From NCBI GenBank assembly GCA_036375715.1, contig DASVBS010000081.1, positions 1 to 64,000 on the forward strand: a DNA stretch of 64,000 nucleotides, in the 5' to 3' direction. The notes beneath the pieces are model-generated. The model had not been told where the DNA came from. It made no database searches and was given only the letters and a program-made list of their open reading frames with translations. The stretch's first letter is position 1. The number at the start of each line of letters is the position of its first letter. The DNA comes from Longimicrobiaceae bacterium. GTDB lineage: Bacteria > Gemmatimonadota > Gemmatimonadetes > Longimicrobiales > Longimicrobiaceae. Position numbers and translations under genes: made by a program. Of this stretch, positions 1 through 10,237 are shown piece by piece.

Positions 1-66
1 CGGCGCCAGGTTTCGGCGCCGGCCCACTTGATTTTCCGGATTTGGTTACTGCCTGCGTCTTCCGAC

Positions 67-163
67 GGATAACGGATAACGGATAACGGATAACGGATAA
101 CGGATAACGGATAACGGATAACGGATAACGGATAACGAATAACGAATAACGAATAACGAATAG
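67..163. repeat. Heptanucleotide tandem repeat
   Basis: Ten perfect GGATAAC units (67-136) are followed by three GAATAAC units (137-157) and a partial GAATAG. The array lies just past the stop of the ABC-F gene on the minus strand. A 7-bp unit is not a multiple of three and no gene covers it, so this is a non-coding microsatellite. The block-wise switch of the second base (G then A) suggests expansion from two variant founders. Function unknown. Confidence 0.95.
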
Positions 164-172
164 CCCACGCCA

Positions 173-1855
<1,683 letters not shown>

Positions 1856-2156
1856 GCTCTGCCCTTCCTGAAGACGGTTCTCGGTCGCGCCGGCACCGCC
1901 GGACGCGAGGAATCCTCAAGATGTCCGCACCCGACTGGCGAAGCAAGCCGACCCCCCCCGCTTGCTCCACCCGCGGCTTAGAGGCATCATCGGTGGAGCG
2001 GTATGCATCTCGCGCCTCGGTACCGACACCAGGGGCCGTCCGCCCGAGTCGGCCCCCGGGGGCGGGCGCGGGCGGGGGAACGACTGCGGTCACTCGGCGT
2101 ACCTAGCTTCTTCCTTACCCGGTGTTCAGACCGGTCACGGTTCTGGAGGACTCTAG
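1856..2156. other. Divergent intergenic region ettA / aguB
   Basis: About 300 bp separate the divergent starts of ettA and the carbamoylputrescine amidase gene, so it should hold both promoters. The only clear element is a Shine-Dalgarno sequence (GGAGG) a few bases before the ATG at 2157. I could not pick a convincing -35/-10 pair, hairpin or RNA gene here. Confidence 0.5.
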
Positions 2157-3059
2157 ATGAGCAAAGGCCCCTTCACCCTGGGCTTGATCCAGGAGGCGGT
2201 GAGCAGTAATCGGCAGGAGCAGCTCGAGGCGTCCATCGCGAACGTGCGCGAGGCGGCTGGGCGGGGTGCACAGATCGTCTGCCTGCAGGAGCTCTTCAAC
2301 TCCCCCTACTTCTGCAAATCCACGCATGCGGACCGCTTCGACCTGGCGGAGCCCATTCCCGGCCCCACCACCACCCGCATGCAGGAGCTGGCGAAGGAGC
2401 TGCAGATCGTCATCATCGTCCCGCTGTTCGAGCGCCAGGGGCCCGGCGTCTATCGGAACTCCGCGGCGATCATCGACGCGGATGGGTCTCTTCTGGGCGT
2501 GTACCGGAAGATGCACATCCCCGACGACCCGCTGTACCACGAGAAGTACTACTTCGTACCCGGCGACGCGAACGACGCCACGGGTGGGTTCAAGGTCTGG
2601 CATACCCGCTATGCCCGTATCGGCGTGCTCATCTGCTGGGACCAGTGGTACCCTGAGGCCGCGCGGATCACCTCGCTCCTCGGGGCGGAGGTGATCTTCT
2701 TCCCCACCGCCATCGGCTGGCACCCTTCCGAGAAGGAGGAGCACGGAACGGCGCAGGTCGAAGCGTGGCGTACCATCCAGCGCAGCCACGCCATCGCCAA
2801 CGGGGTGTTCACGGCGTCGCCCAACCGGGTCGGACACGAGGACGAGCCCGGGACCGATGGGATCGAGTTCTTCGGGCATTCCTTCGTCTGTGACCCGTTC
2901 GGTCGCATTATCGCCGAAGCGGGCACTGAGCCGGAGGTGCTGGTGGTGGAATGCGACCCCGCACTGATCGACGAGACCCGCCGGAACTGGCCGTTCCTCC
3001 GCGACCGTCGCATCGACGCCTACGCCCCGATCCTCAACCGCTACCTGGCACAAACGTGA
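2157..3059 (+). CDS. aguB: N-carbamoylputrescine amidase
   Basis: A nitrilase-superfamily enzyme of 300 residues that hydrolyses N-carbamoylputrescine to putrescine, CO2 and ammonia, the last step of the agmatine route. The catalytic triad is visible: Glu in CLQELFNSPYF, Lys in YRKMHIPDDP, and Cys in VLICWDQWYPEAAR. The product reads colinearly with plant and bacterial AguB. The start has a good GGAGG Shine-Dalgarno. The stop overlaps the GTG start of the agmatine deiminase gene by 4 bp (GTGA), so the two are translationally coupled and their reactions are consecutive. Confidence 0.95.
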   Translation: MSKGPFTLGLIQEAVSSNRQEQLEASIANVREAAGRGAQIVCLQELFNSPYFCKSTHADRFDLAEPIPGPTTTRMQELAKELQIVIIVPLFERQGPGVYRNSAAIIDADGSLLGVYRKMHIPDDPLYHEKYYFVPGDANDATGGFKVWHTRYARIGVLICWDQWYPEAARITSLLGAEVIFFPTAIGWHPSEKEEHGTAQVEAWRTIQRSHAIANGVFTASPNRVGHEDEPGTDGIEFFGHSFVCDPFGRIIAEAGTEPEVLVVECDPALIDETRRNWPFLRDRRIDAYAPILNRYLAQT

Positions 3060-4078
3060 GCATCCGCTGGCCGGCGGAGTGGGAGCCGCACGCCGCCACC
3101 TGGATCGCGTGGCCACACCACGAGCCGGACTGGCCCGGGAAGATAGCCGCGATTCCGTGGGTCTACGCCGAGATCGTGCGCGTGCTGGCGGCGTACGAAC
3201 CGGTCGAGATCCTCTGCCACGACGAGGCAACCTGGGAAAACGCCGCCCGCGCCCTCGCGCTCCACGATGTGCGCGAGAACTTCCGCCTCCACCGGGTGGA
3301 GACCGACCGGGTGTGGACGCGCGACTCCGGCGGAAGCGGGGTGGTCACAGAGGAGGGGGTACGGTGGATTCGCTGGCGCTTCAATGCCTGGGCGAAGTAC
3401 GACAACTATACGCGTGACGAACGGGTGGGCGAACGGATCGCGGAGCTCTCCGGAATTCCGTCGATCGAGGCGCAGCGGCCCGACGGCGCCGGAAGGCTCG
3501 TGCTCGAGGGCGGGGCGATCGACACGAACGGGGCGGGGGTGATGCTCACCACGGAGGAGTGTCTCCTCTCACCGATCCAGGAGCGCAACCCCGGCCTCAC
3601 CCGACAGGGATACGAGGAGGCCTTCGCCCGCTACCTGGGCATCGAGCGCACCATCTGGCTCGGGCGCGGATGCGCTGGCGACGATACGCACGGTCACGTC
3701 GACGACATCGCCCGCTTCGTGTCCGAGGATACGGTTGCCCTGGCGTACGAGCCGAACCCCGCGGACGAGAACCACGCCGCCTCAGTAGAGAACGAGGAGC
3801 GGTTGCTCAGTGCCGGGATCAACGTGGTCCGGCTGCCCTTTCCGCGCGCCGTGATCATGGACGGCACCCGCCTTCCGGCGAGCTACGCTAACTTCTACAT
3901 CGCCAACGGCGTGGTCCTGGTACCCACCTTCAACGACCCGCAGGACCGCCACGCCCTGAACATCATCGCCAGCCTCTTCCCGGAACGGGAGGTCGTAGGC
4001 ATCCACTCCGTGGACCTCGTCTGGGGATTGGGCACGCTGCACTGTCTCACCCAGCAGCAGCCCGCACCGCCGGCCTGA
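3056..4078 (+). CDS. aguA: Agmatine deiminase
   Basis: Converts agmatine to N-carbamoylputrescine and ammonia (guanidino-modifying/PAD fold), feeding the amidase encoded just upstream. I chose the GTG at 3056, which overlaps the upstream stop by 4 bp and gives a 340-residue protein beginning SIRWPAEWEPHAATWIAWPH, the usual family N-terminus. A longer open frame from 2951 only adds residues out of frame with the amidase gene. Catalytic features: DxxWxRDSG-like region (VWTRDSGGSG), the HGHVDD motif (THGHVDDIARF) and the nucleophilic Cys near the end in LGTLHCLTQQQP. Together the pair makes putrescine without ornithine decarboxylase. Confidence 0.95.
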   Translation: MSIRWPAEWEPHAATWIAWPHHEPDWPGKIAAIPWVYAEIVRVLAAYEPVEILCHDEATWENAARALALHDVRENFRLHRVETDRVWTRDSGGSGVVTEEGVRWIRWRFNAWAKYDNYTRDERVGERIAELSGIPSIEAQRPDGAGRLVLEGGAIDTNGAGVMLTTEECLLSPIQERNPGLTRQGYEEAFARYLGIERTIWLGRGCAGDDTHGHVDDIARFVSEDTVALAYEPNPADENHAASVENEERLLSAGINVVRLPFPRAVIMDGTRLPASYANFYIANGVVLVPTFNDPQDRHALNIIASLFPEREVVGIHSVDLVWGLGTLHCLTQQQPAPPA

Positions 4079-4179
4079 CCCGGCCGCCGAGCCGTGCCCT
4101 CCGGAACCATCGCCAAATGAGTCGCCATTGCCTGGGGCGCCAGCGGAGGCGGGTGAGAGGGAGCGCCGCGGGAAAAATG

Positions 4180-4320
4180 TCCATCGCCACGTACCTGCCA
4201 TCATCCATAGATGCCGTCTCGTCGGAGGCCCGCGTCCGGTAGGTGGCTGGCGTCAAGTAGGTGCCATCGTCACGTAGGTGCCCATCGTCGGGAAGATGTC
4301 CATCGTCAATGCCTTCCGAC
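4180..4320. repeat. Degenerate ~18-bp tandem repeat patch
   Basis: The 326-bp gap between aguA and the next gene holds imperfect units of 17-18 bp resembling GTGCCCATCGTCACGTAG, clearest at 4260-4310. On the minus strand the units stay in frame and would read DDGHLP, DDGHLR, DDGTYL, so either a non-coding repeat or the trace of a repeat-bearing peptide. No Shine-Dalgarno or start supports a gene. The rest of the gap shows no convincing feature. Confidence 0.6.
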
Positions 4321-4404
4321 GCCATTAGATTATGACCGCTGGCGCGCCCACTCCTCCCGCCGGAGGCGCTCCATCCGCCGCCGCCCTCACCCCCTGGGGG
4401 TATC

Positions 4405-5793
4405 ATGCCCGCCACCCAGCTCTTCGCCCGCATCCGGGCCACCGAGTTCAGCCGGCTCGTTGAGTCCCACCATGCCTACCTCGATCACACCGGTAGCACG
4501 CTCTATCCCGAGTCGCTGGTCCGGCGCCACGCCGCACGGCTGGGCAGCGGCATTCTCGGAAATCCGCACTCCGAGAATCCCGCCTCCCTCGACAGCACGG
4601 AGGAGATCGAGCTGGCCCGCGACGCCGTCCTCCGTTTCTTCGCCGCGGATCCCACTGAGTACGCCGTCTGCTTCGTCGCGAACGCCACGGCAGCGATCAA
4701 GCTGGTCGGGGAGAGCTTCCCCTTCCGGCCTGACTCTCGCTTCGTGCTGAGCGCCGACAACCACAATTCGGTCAACGGCATCCGCGAGTTCGCGGCGCGG
4801 CGTGGCGCAGACGTGATCTACCTGCCCCTGACACGCGGGCTCCGCCTGGCGAACCCTCTCGCCTACATACCCGATTGCCGCGGTCGGCCAGCCTCGCTTT
4901 TCGCCTATCCCGCCCAGTCGAACTTTTCGGGAGTGGTGCACCCGTTGGAGCTGGTCGACACCGCCCACGCGCGTGGCTACTCGGTCCTGCTCGACGCCGC
5001 CGCCTTCGCTCCCACCCACCCTCTTCACCTGGATCGCGTGAAGGCGGATTTCGTGGCGATCTCGTTCTACAAGATGTTCGGTTACCCGACCGGCGTCGGC
5101 GCGCTGATTGCCCGACGCGATGCCCTGGAAATGCTCGAGCGGCCGTGGTTCTCGGGAGGCGCGGTGGATTTCGTGTCGGTGGGCGCTGGGATGCACCAGC
5201 TGCGCAACGGCGAGCCCGGGTTCGAGGACGGCACGCCGAACTTCCTGGGCCTCGGCGCAGTGGCCGATGGCCTCACTTTCCTATCGGAGATCGGCGTCGA
5301 GGCAATCGAAGCACACGTGCTCGGCCTCTGCGCACGTATGCTGGAGGGTCTCACGGCCATCCGATATCCGAACGGGTCTCCGGCGGTGCGCATCTATGGC
5401 CCGACATCGCTCCAGGCACGAGGGGCGACAGTAGCGTTCAACCTGCTCGATCCCGACGGAGACGTGGTTCCGTACGAGACACTGGTGGAAGCGGCAGGCG
5501 CAGAGGGGATCTCTCTCCGCGGGGGCTGCTTCTGTAACCCAGGCGCATCCGAGGCCGCCTTTGCCTACGACGCGGTGCGGCTGCGGGCGTGCCTCGAGCA
5601 ACTCGGAAAGGCTTTCACCCACCGGGGCCTCTCCGAGTGTATGGGCGGGGCGCCGGTCGGAGCCGTCCGCGCCTCGCTCGGCCTCTCCAGCAACGAGGAG
5701 GATGTCGATCGGCTGCTGATCCTGCTGCGTCGAATCAGCGAAGATCGGATCGCCCGTACGCCCCTACGCCTCAGCGGAGACGCCGTTGCCTGA
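4405..5793 (+). CDS. Class V aminotransferase-fold protein, MOCOS-N/cysteine desulfurase-like
   Basis: A PLP enzyme of 462 residues with fold-type I class V features: SADNHNSVNGIREF near the cofactor site, LLDAAAFAPTH (PLP-ring aspartate) and the Schiff-base lysine at residue 223 in ISFYKMFGYPTGVGAL. A GGCFCNPGA loop (Cys375, Cys377) matches the sulfur-accepting loop of the N-terminal half of molybdenum cofactor sulfurases (MOCOS/ABA3) and SufS/NifS relatives. The C-terminal MOSC domain of true MOCOS is absent, so the acceptor is unknown. No Fe-S or molybdenum genes adjoin it. Family assignment is firm; substrate is inference. Confidence 0.8.
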   Translation: MPATQLFARIRATEFSRLVESHHAYLDHTGSTLYPESLVRRHAARLGSGILGNPHSENPASLDSTEEIELARDAVLRFFAADPTEYAVCFVANATAAIKLVGESFPFRPDSRFVLSADNHNSVNGIREFAARRGADVIYLPLTRGLRLANPLAYIPDCRGRPASLFAYPAQSNFSGVVHPLELVDTAHARGYSVLLDAAAFAPTHPLHLDRVKADFVAISFYKMFGYPTGVGALIARRDALEMLERPWFSGGAVDFVSVGAGMHQLRNGEPGFEDGTPNFLGLGAVADGLTFLSEIGVEAIEAHVLGLCARMLEGLTAIRYPNGSPAVRIYGPTSLQARGATVAFNLLDPDGDVVPYETLVEAAGAEGISLRGGCFCNPGASEAAFAYDAVRLRACLEQLGKAFTHRGLSECMGGAPVGAVRASLGLSSNEEDVDRLLILLRRISEDRIARTPLRLSGDAVA

Positions 5794-5973
5794 CGCCGGC
5801 TTCTCCGCTCACACCATCGATTGTGGCGGTCACCCCGAAGACTCCGACGATTGCCCTCCCTGGCCTGTTGCGTGCAGAGGAGCAGCGCCGCAAATCTCTG
5901 CAGTCGGTCGCCCTACGGAGATCTCCGATCAACAGGGCATCCATCCTCCCGTTCCCTCCGAGGAGCTCAGCGG

Positions 5974-7428
5974 ATGACACCATTAGCGCGTCCGGTACTC
6001 ACCGTCGCACTGGCCTCGCTCACCTGCGCCTGCGCTTCGACAGCGGCGCGTCAGGCCCCCGCTTCGCCCGGGGAGCCGGCAGCACAGGAAGCGCCCACCG
6101 CAGCGCAGCAAGCGCCGACCGCGGCGCCGTTCCAGATCCCGGTCGACTATTACAAGCTCGACAACGGACTCCGGGTTGTCCTGTCGCGGGACACGACTGC
6201 CCCGAAAGTCGTTGTGGGCGTGTACTACAACATCGGATTCCGGATCGAACCCCGGGACCGTACCGGCTTCGCCCATCTCTTCGAGCACCTGATGTTCCAA
6301 GGCTCGGAAAACCTGGGGAAGATGGAGTTCATCCGGCTGGTGCAGAGCAACGGCGGAGTGCTCAACGGATCGACCCGGTTCGATTTCACCAACTACTTCG
6401 AGATCGTCCCCTCGCACACCCTCGAGACTGTGTTGTGGGCGGAAGCGGATCGCATGCGCGGGCTCGACATCACCGAGGAGAACCTGGAGAACCAGAAAGG
6501 GGTGGTGACGAACGAGGTGCTCGTGAACGTCATCAACCAGCCCTACGGCGGATTCCCCTGGCTGGACCTTCCCCAGCACGCCAACACGAACTGGTACAAC
6601 GCCCACAACTTCTACGGTGAGCTGGAAGACCTGCAGGCGGCCACCCTGGAAGACGCCCGCAGCTTCTTCGAGACCTACTACGCCCCCAACAACGCCGCCT
6701 TGGTGGTCGTCGGGAATTTCGATCCCGAGCAGACCCGACGCTGGATCGAGCAGTACTTCGCCGACATCCCGGCCGCGCCCCCGGCGGAAATGCCCGACAT
6801 TTCCGAGCCGCGGCAGACCGAGGAGAAGCGCGCCTCCCGCACTGACGAGAAGGCAACCCGGCCGGCGCTCGCCCTCGGATACCATGCACCTCCGCGCAAC
6901 ACGCCGGAGTACTTCGCCTTCGGGGTCCTGAACGAGATCCTCACCCAGGGACGGGACAGCCGCCTCTACCAGGCGCTCGTCCAGGAGCGCGGTCTGACCG
7001 GTGACGTCAGCGGTGGGATAAACCTCCTGGGCAACATGTTCAACATCAACGGCCCCACGTTGATGACGATCTACCTCTTCCACGACCAGAACGTCGAGGC
7101 GGATTCCATCGTGGCGGTAATCGACGAGGTGATCGACGAGTTGATGACGACTCCGCTCAGCCAGGAGGAACTGGACGAAGCGCTGGTGCAGGTCCGCTCC
7201 GCCCTCTACGACGAGGTGGAATCGATGTTCGGCTTCGGCCGAGCGGATCTGCTCGCCTCCTTCGCCCTCTTCGACGACGATCCGTCGCGCATCAATCGGC
7301 TGGAGGAGGAGTTCCGCAGCGTGACCCCCGAGCTGCTCCAGCGCACCGCACAGGAATACCTGCGACCGACCAATCGAACGATCCTGACCATCGAGCCCGG
7401 GGCTGCTCCCGGCCAGGAGGGACAGTGA
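5974..7428 (+). CDS. M16 zinc metallopeptidase, active subunit (lipoprotein)
   Basis: A 484-residue pitrilysin-family peptidase. I chose the ATG at 5974, which has a GAGGAG Shine-Dalgarno and opens a lipoprotein signal peptide with a lipobox-like LTCAC; an in-frame extension from 5821 looks non-coding. After a Pro/Ala/Gln-rich linker comes the catalytic inverted zinc motif HLFEH within GFAHLFEHLMFQGSENLG, with the downstream Glu in the ENQKGVVTNEV region. It is likely exported and cleaves oligopeptides in the periplasm. Its stop overlaps the start of the second M16 gene, which lacks the metal site; such active/inactive pairs form heterodimers in this family. Confidence 0.9.
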   Translation: MTPLARPVLTVALASLTCACASTAARQAPASPGEPAAQEAPTAAQQAPTAAPFQIPVDYYKLDNGLRVVLSRDTTAPKVVVGVYYNIGFRIEPRDRTGFAHLFEHLMFQGSENLGKMEFIRLVQSNGGVLNGSTRFDFTNYFEIVPSHTLETVLWAEADRMRGLDITEENLENQKGVVTNEVLVNVINQPYGGFPWLDLPQHANTNWYNAHNFYGELEDLQAATLEDARSFFETYYAPNNAALVVVGNFDPEQTRRWIEQYFADIPAAPPAEMPDISEPRQTEEKRASRTDEKATRPALALGYHAPPRNTPEYFAFGVLNEILTQGRDSRLYQALVQERGLTGDVSGGINLLGNMFNINGPTLMTIYLFHDQNVEADSIVAVIDEVIDELMTTPLSQEELDEALVQVRSALYDEVESMFGFGRADLLASFALFDDDPSRINRLEEEFRSVTPELLQRTAQEYLRPTNRTILTIEPGAAPGQEGQ

Positions 7429-8825
7429 TGCGCATCCATTCGGTTCGCCCAGCCCTCGCGCTCGCTGCCGTCGCTTCCATCGCTGTCGTCAGCGTGCCGG
7501 CCAGGGCGCAGCAGGCTCCCCCGACGCCCGGCACCCCGCGACCCTTCTCCGTTCCGGCCGCGCGCGAGTTTTCCCTCTCCAACGGGATGAAGGTGACCCT
7601 GGTGCCGTACGGAGAGGTCCCCAAGGCGCAGGTGCAGCTCATCGTCCGGGTCGGCAACGTGGACGAAGGGGCCGATGAAGTCTGGCTGGCCGACGTCACG
7701 GGCGACCTGATGCAGGAAGGAACCACGAACCGCTCCGCCGAGCAGATCGCCCGCGACGCCGCTTCGATGGGTGGCTCGATCGGGATCGGCGTTTCGTCGG
7801 CGCTCACCAACATCTCGGGCGATGCGCTGTCCGAGTTCGTGCCGCAGATGGTGGAGCTGATTGCCGACATTGCGCAGAACCCCTCCTTCCCGGCCGAGGC
7901 TCTCGAGCGGATTCGGGCCGACCGGCTGCGCCAGCTCTCCATCCAGCTCAGCCAGCCGCAAGCGCAGGCGCTCAGGAAGTTCGTGTCCGTGCTCTACCCG
8001 TCGCACCCGTACGGACGGCCCTTCCCCACTCCGGAGATGCTCCAGGGGTTCACCGCAGAGCAGGTGCGTGCGTTTTACCAGGAGAATTTCTCCGCCGCGC
8101 GCGCGCACCTCTACGTCGCCGGGCGCTTTGACGAGGTGGCTACCGAACAGGCGATTCGGGCCGCCTTCGAGGGATGGGAGGCAGGGAGTGAGTCGATGCC
8201 GAGCATTCCCTCACCGGAGAGCGGTCGCGCGGTCTACCTCGTCGACTCGCCGGGTGCGGTGCAGTCCACCATCTACCTCGGACTGCCGGTGATCGACCCG
8301 TCCAACCCCGATTACATCCCGCTGCAGGTTACGAACGCACTTCTGGGCGGCTCCTTCGCCTCGCGAATCACCAGCAACATTCGCGAGCAGAAGGGCTACA
8401 CCTACTCGCCGTTCAGCACGCTGTCCTCGCGCTACCGGGATGCCTACTGGGCGGAGATCGCCGACGTCACGACCGACGTGACCGGGCCGGCATTGACGGA
8501 GATCTTTTTCGAGATCGACCGGCTGCGGGGAGAGCCTCCATCGGAAGAGGAGCTGCGCGGCATCCAGAACTACCTGGCTGGCACCTTCGTCCTGCAGAAC
8601 TCCTCACGCGGCGGGATCATCTCGCAGCTCTCCTTCATCAACCTGCACGGCCTCGGCCGCGACTGGCTGGAGAGCTACGTGCCGCGGGTCTATGAGGTCA
8701 CACCTGCGGAGGTGATGCACATTGCCCGCACGTACCTCGATCCCTCACGCATGACGATCGTGGTGGTCGGAGACCGGTCAAAGATCGAAGACCAGCTGAG
8801 GGAGTTCGGAGAGATTCGCGAATGA
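7428..8825 (+). CDS. M16 family peptidase-like protein, inactive partner subunit
   Basis: A 465-residue secreted M16 homologue with a signal peptide ending near ARA-QQ. Where the active partner has HxxEH, this protein reads WLADVTGDLMQEGT, so the zinc ligands and catalytic Glu are gone. The R/Y pair used for substrate binding by non-catalytic subunits is suggested by the C-terminal REQKGYTYSPFSTLSSRYRD region. ATG at 7428 follows AGGAGGG at a 7-bp spacing and overlaps the upstream stop by one base; GTG at 7425 is the alternative. Expected role: substrate-capturing half of a heterodimer with the upstream protein. Confidence 0.9.
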   Translation: MRIHSVRPALALAAVASIAVVSVPARAQQAPPTPGTPRPFSVPAAREFSLSNGMKVTLVPYGEVPKAQVQLIVRVGNVDEGADEVWLADVTGDLMQEGTTNRSAEQIARDAASMGGSIGIGVSSALTNISGDALSEFVPQMVELIADIAQNPSFPAEALERIRADRLRQLSIQLSQPQAQALRKFVSVLYPSHPYGRPFPTPEMLQGFTAEQVRAFYQENFSAARAHLYVAGRFDEVATEQAIRAAFEGWEAGSESMPSIPSPESGRAVYLVDSPGAVQSTIYLGLPVIDPSNPDYIPLQVTNALLGGSFASRITSNIREQKGYTYSPFSTLSSRYRDAYWAEIADVTTDVTGPALTEIFFEIDRLRGEPPSEEELRGIQNYLAGTFVLQNSSRGGIISQLSFINLHGLGRDWLESYVPRVYEVTPAEVMHIARTYLDPSRMTIVVVGDRSKIEDQLREFGEIRE

Positions 8826-8982
8826 AGTGAGGAGAAGGAAAGCATCGGACGAGGCCTCGGCTCGGGCTTGCCGCCACAGAACGTCCGGGAGAGCCTCGGG
8901 TTTCCGGCTTCCGCGGGCGGAGTATGCTCCGACCGACGCCTCGTCCGTGCTGGATTCGCGAGTCGCCGATACCGGCGGGCGC

Positions 8983-10227
8983 TCACTCGTAGCGCAGCGC
9001 CTCGACCGGATCCACCGTGGCCGCGCGGCGAGCCGGAAGGACTCCGGCAAAGATGCCGATGGCGGTGAGGATCCCCACCGTCCCCAGGCCAATCCACCAG
9101 GATAGCTGTGGGTTGGCGATGAACGTCATTGCCGTGTTGGCGTCCGGTATGCTGGCCACGGCCACGACCAGCGTCGCCGCCAGCCCTAGTCCAATCAACC
9201 CTCCGGTCATCGCCAGCAGCGTTGCCTCGGCCACGAACTGGGTGACGATGTGCTTCCGCCGGGCACCCAGCGCGCGCTTGATCCCGATTTCCCGAGTGCG
9301 CTCGCGCACCACTACGTACATCACGTTCGCCAGCCCGATCCCCGCTACCGTCAGCGTCAGCGCCCCCACCACGCCAAGGAAGATCTGAATCCCCACCGCG
9401 ATCAGGCGAGACATGCGCAGGTTCTCGATGAAATCCCAGATCCCTAGCGCCCCCTCGTCGTCGGGGTCGAACTGGTAGCGGGCACCCAGCACCTCATAGA
9501 TCCGTCGCTTCACGTACTCCGCCTGGGTCGCGTCACGCGGGCGAACGATCAGCGAGCTCACGGTGGTGCGACCGTACAGCGCCGCCATGGTCGACGAAGG
9601 GATGATGATTCGATCCGCGTCGGGGCCATTGTTCATCGAGGTCTGAAACTTGGGAACCATCGTCCCGACCACGGTGAACGGAACCCCATCCACGAAGAGG
9701 GTCTGCCCCACCGCACTGGTGTCCGGGAAGAGCCGCTTCGCGATGGAGTCCCCGAGGAAAGCGACCCGGCGGCGCTGCAGGACGTCCTGCGCGTTGAGGA
9801 AGCGGCCTCCAGCGGCCGGGTACATGTTCCGCAGGATGCTGAAGCTCGGATCCACCCCCTCCATCATCGTCGTCGTCTGGATCGATCCCGCACGCAGCAC
9901 TGCTCCCCACTTCCCGTAGCTAGGACTGACCAGGTCGATCTCGGGGATGTTGTCCTTCAGCAGCTTCAGATCCTCCTCATGGAGCGGATTGTACCGGCCC
10001 GTAGGCAGCCCCTGATAAGGCCGGGTCGTGGTGCCGCCATAGATGATGAAGATCTGCTCGCCCGCGCCGAGCTGGCCGTTGAGGATCGCGTGCTTCAACC
10101 CCTCCCCGAACGAGAGCAGCAGGACGATCGAGAGGGTACCCCACCCCACGGCGAAGATGGTGAGGAAGGCACGGGTCTTCTGCGTCTTCAGGTCACCGAC
10201 GAAGTCCTGCAGCAGATTCTTCCACAT
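8983..10227 (-). CDS. ABC transporter permease, MacB/FtsX type
   Basis: A 414-residue inner-membrane permease with the MacB layout: an N-terminal membrane segment (RAFLTIFAVGWGTLSIVLLL), a large MacB_PCD periplasmic domain, then an FtsX block with three membrane helices carrying RERTREIGIKRALGARR. It ends in the family signature VDPVEALRYE. It is third in a minus-strand operon: adaptor (11480-12568), permease, permease, with gaps of 6 and 10 bp. No ATP-binding subunit is encoded nearby, so it must be supplied from elsewhere. Probable function: tripartite export of a peptide, lipid or macrolide-like compound; substrate unknown. Confidence 0.9.
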   Translation of the reverse strand: MWKNLLQDFVGDLKTQKTRAFLTIFAVGWGTLSIVLLLSFGEGLKHAILNGQLGAGEQIFIIYGGTTTRPYQGLPTGRYNPLHEEDLKLLKDNIPEIDLVSPSYGKWGAVLRAGSIQTTTMMEGVDPSFSILRNMYPAAGGRFLNAQDVLQRRRVAFLGDSIAKRLFPDTSAVGQTLFVDGVPFTVVGTMVPKFQTSMNNGPDADRIIIPSSTMAALYGRTTVSSLIVRPRDATQAEYVKRRIYEVLGARYQFDPDDEGALGIWDFIENLRMSRLIAVGIQIFLGVVGALTLTVAGIGLANVMYVVVRERTREIGIKRALGARRKHIVTQFVAEATLLAMTGGLIGLGLAATLVVAVASIPDANTAMTFIANPQLSWWIGLGTVGILTAIGIFAGVLPARRAATVDPVEALRYE

Positions 10228-10237
10228 CGGTGAATCC

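Noticed and set aside
67-163. CRISPR-like array
   Set aside because: Units are 7 bp with no spacers; a simple tandem microsatellite.
2115-3230. A 371-codon minus-strand frame across aguB and aguA
   Set aside because: Both genes beneath it have full catalytic motifs on the plus strand.
4047-4442. A 131-codon minus-strand frame with DDGxxx repeats
   Set aside because: No Shine-Dalgarno, overlaps the ends of two real genes, and Arg/Trp-rich flanks; kept only as a repeat feature.
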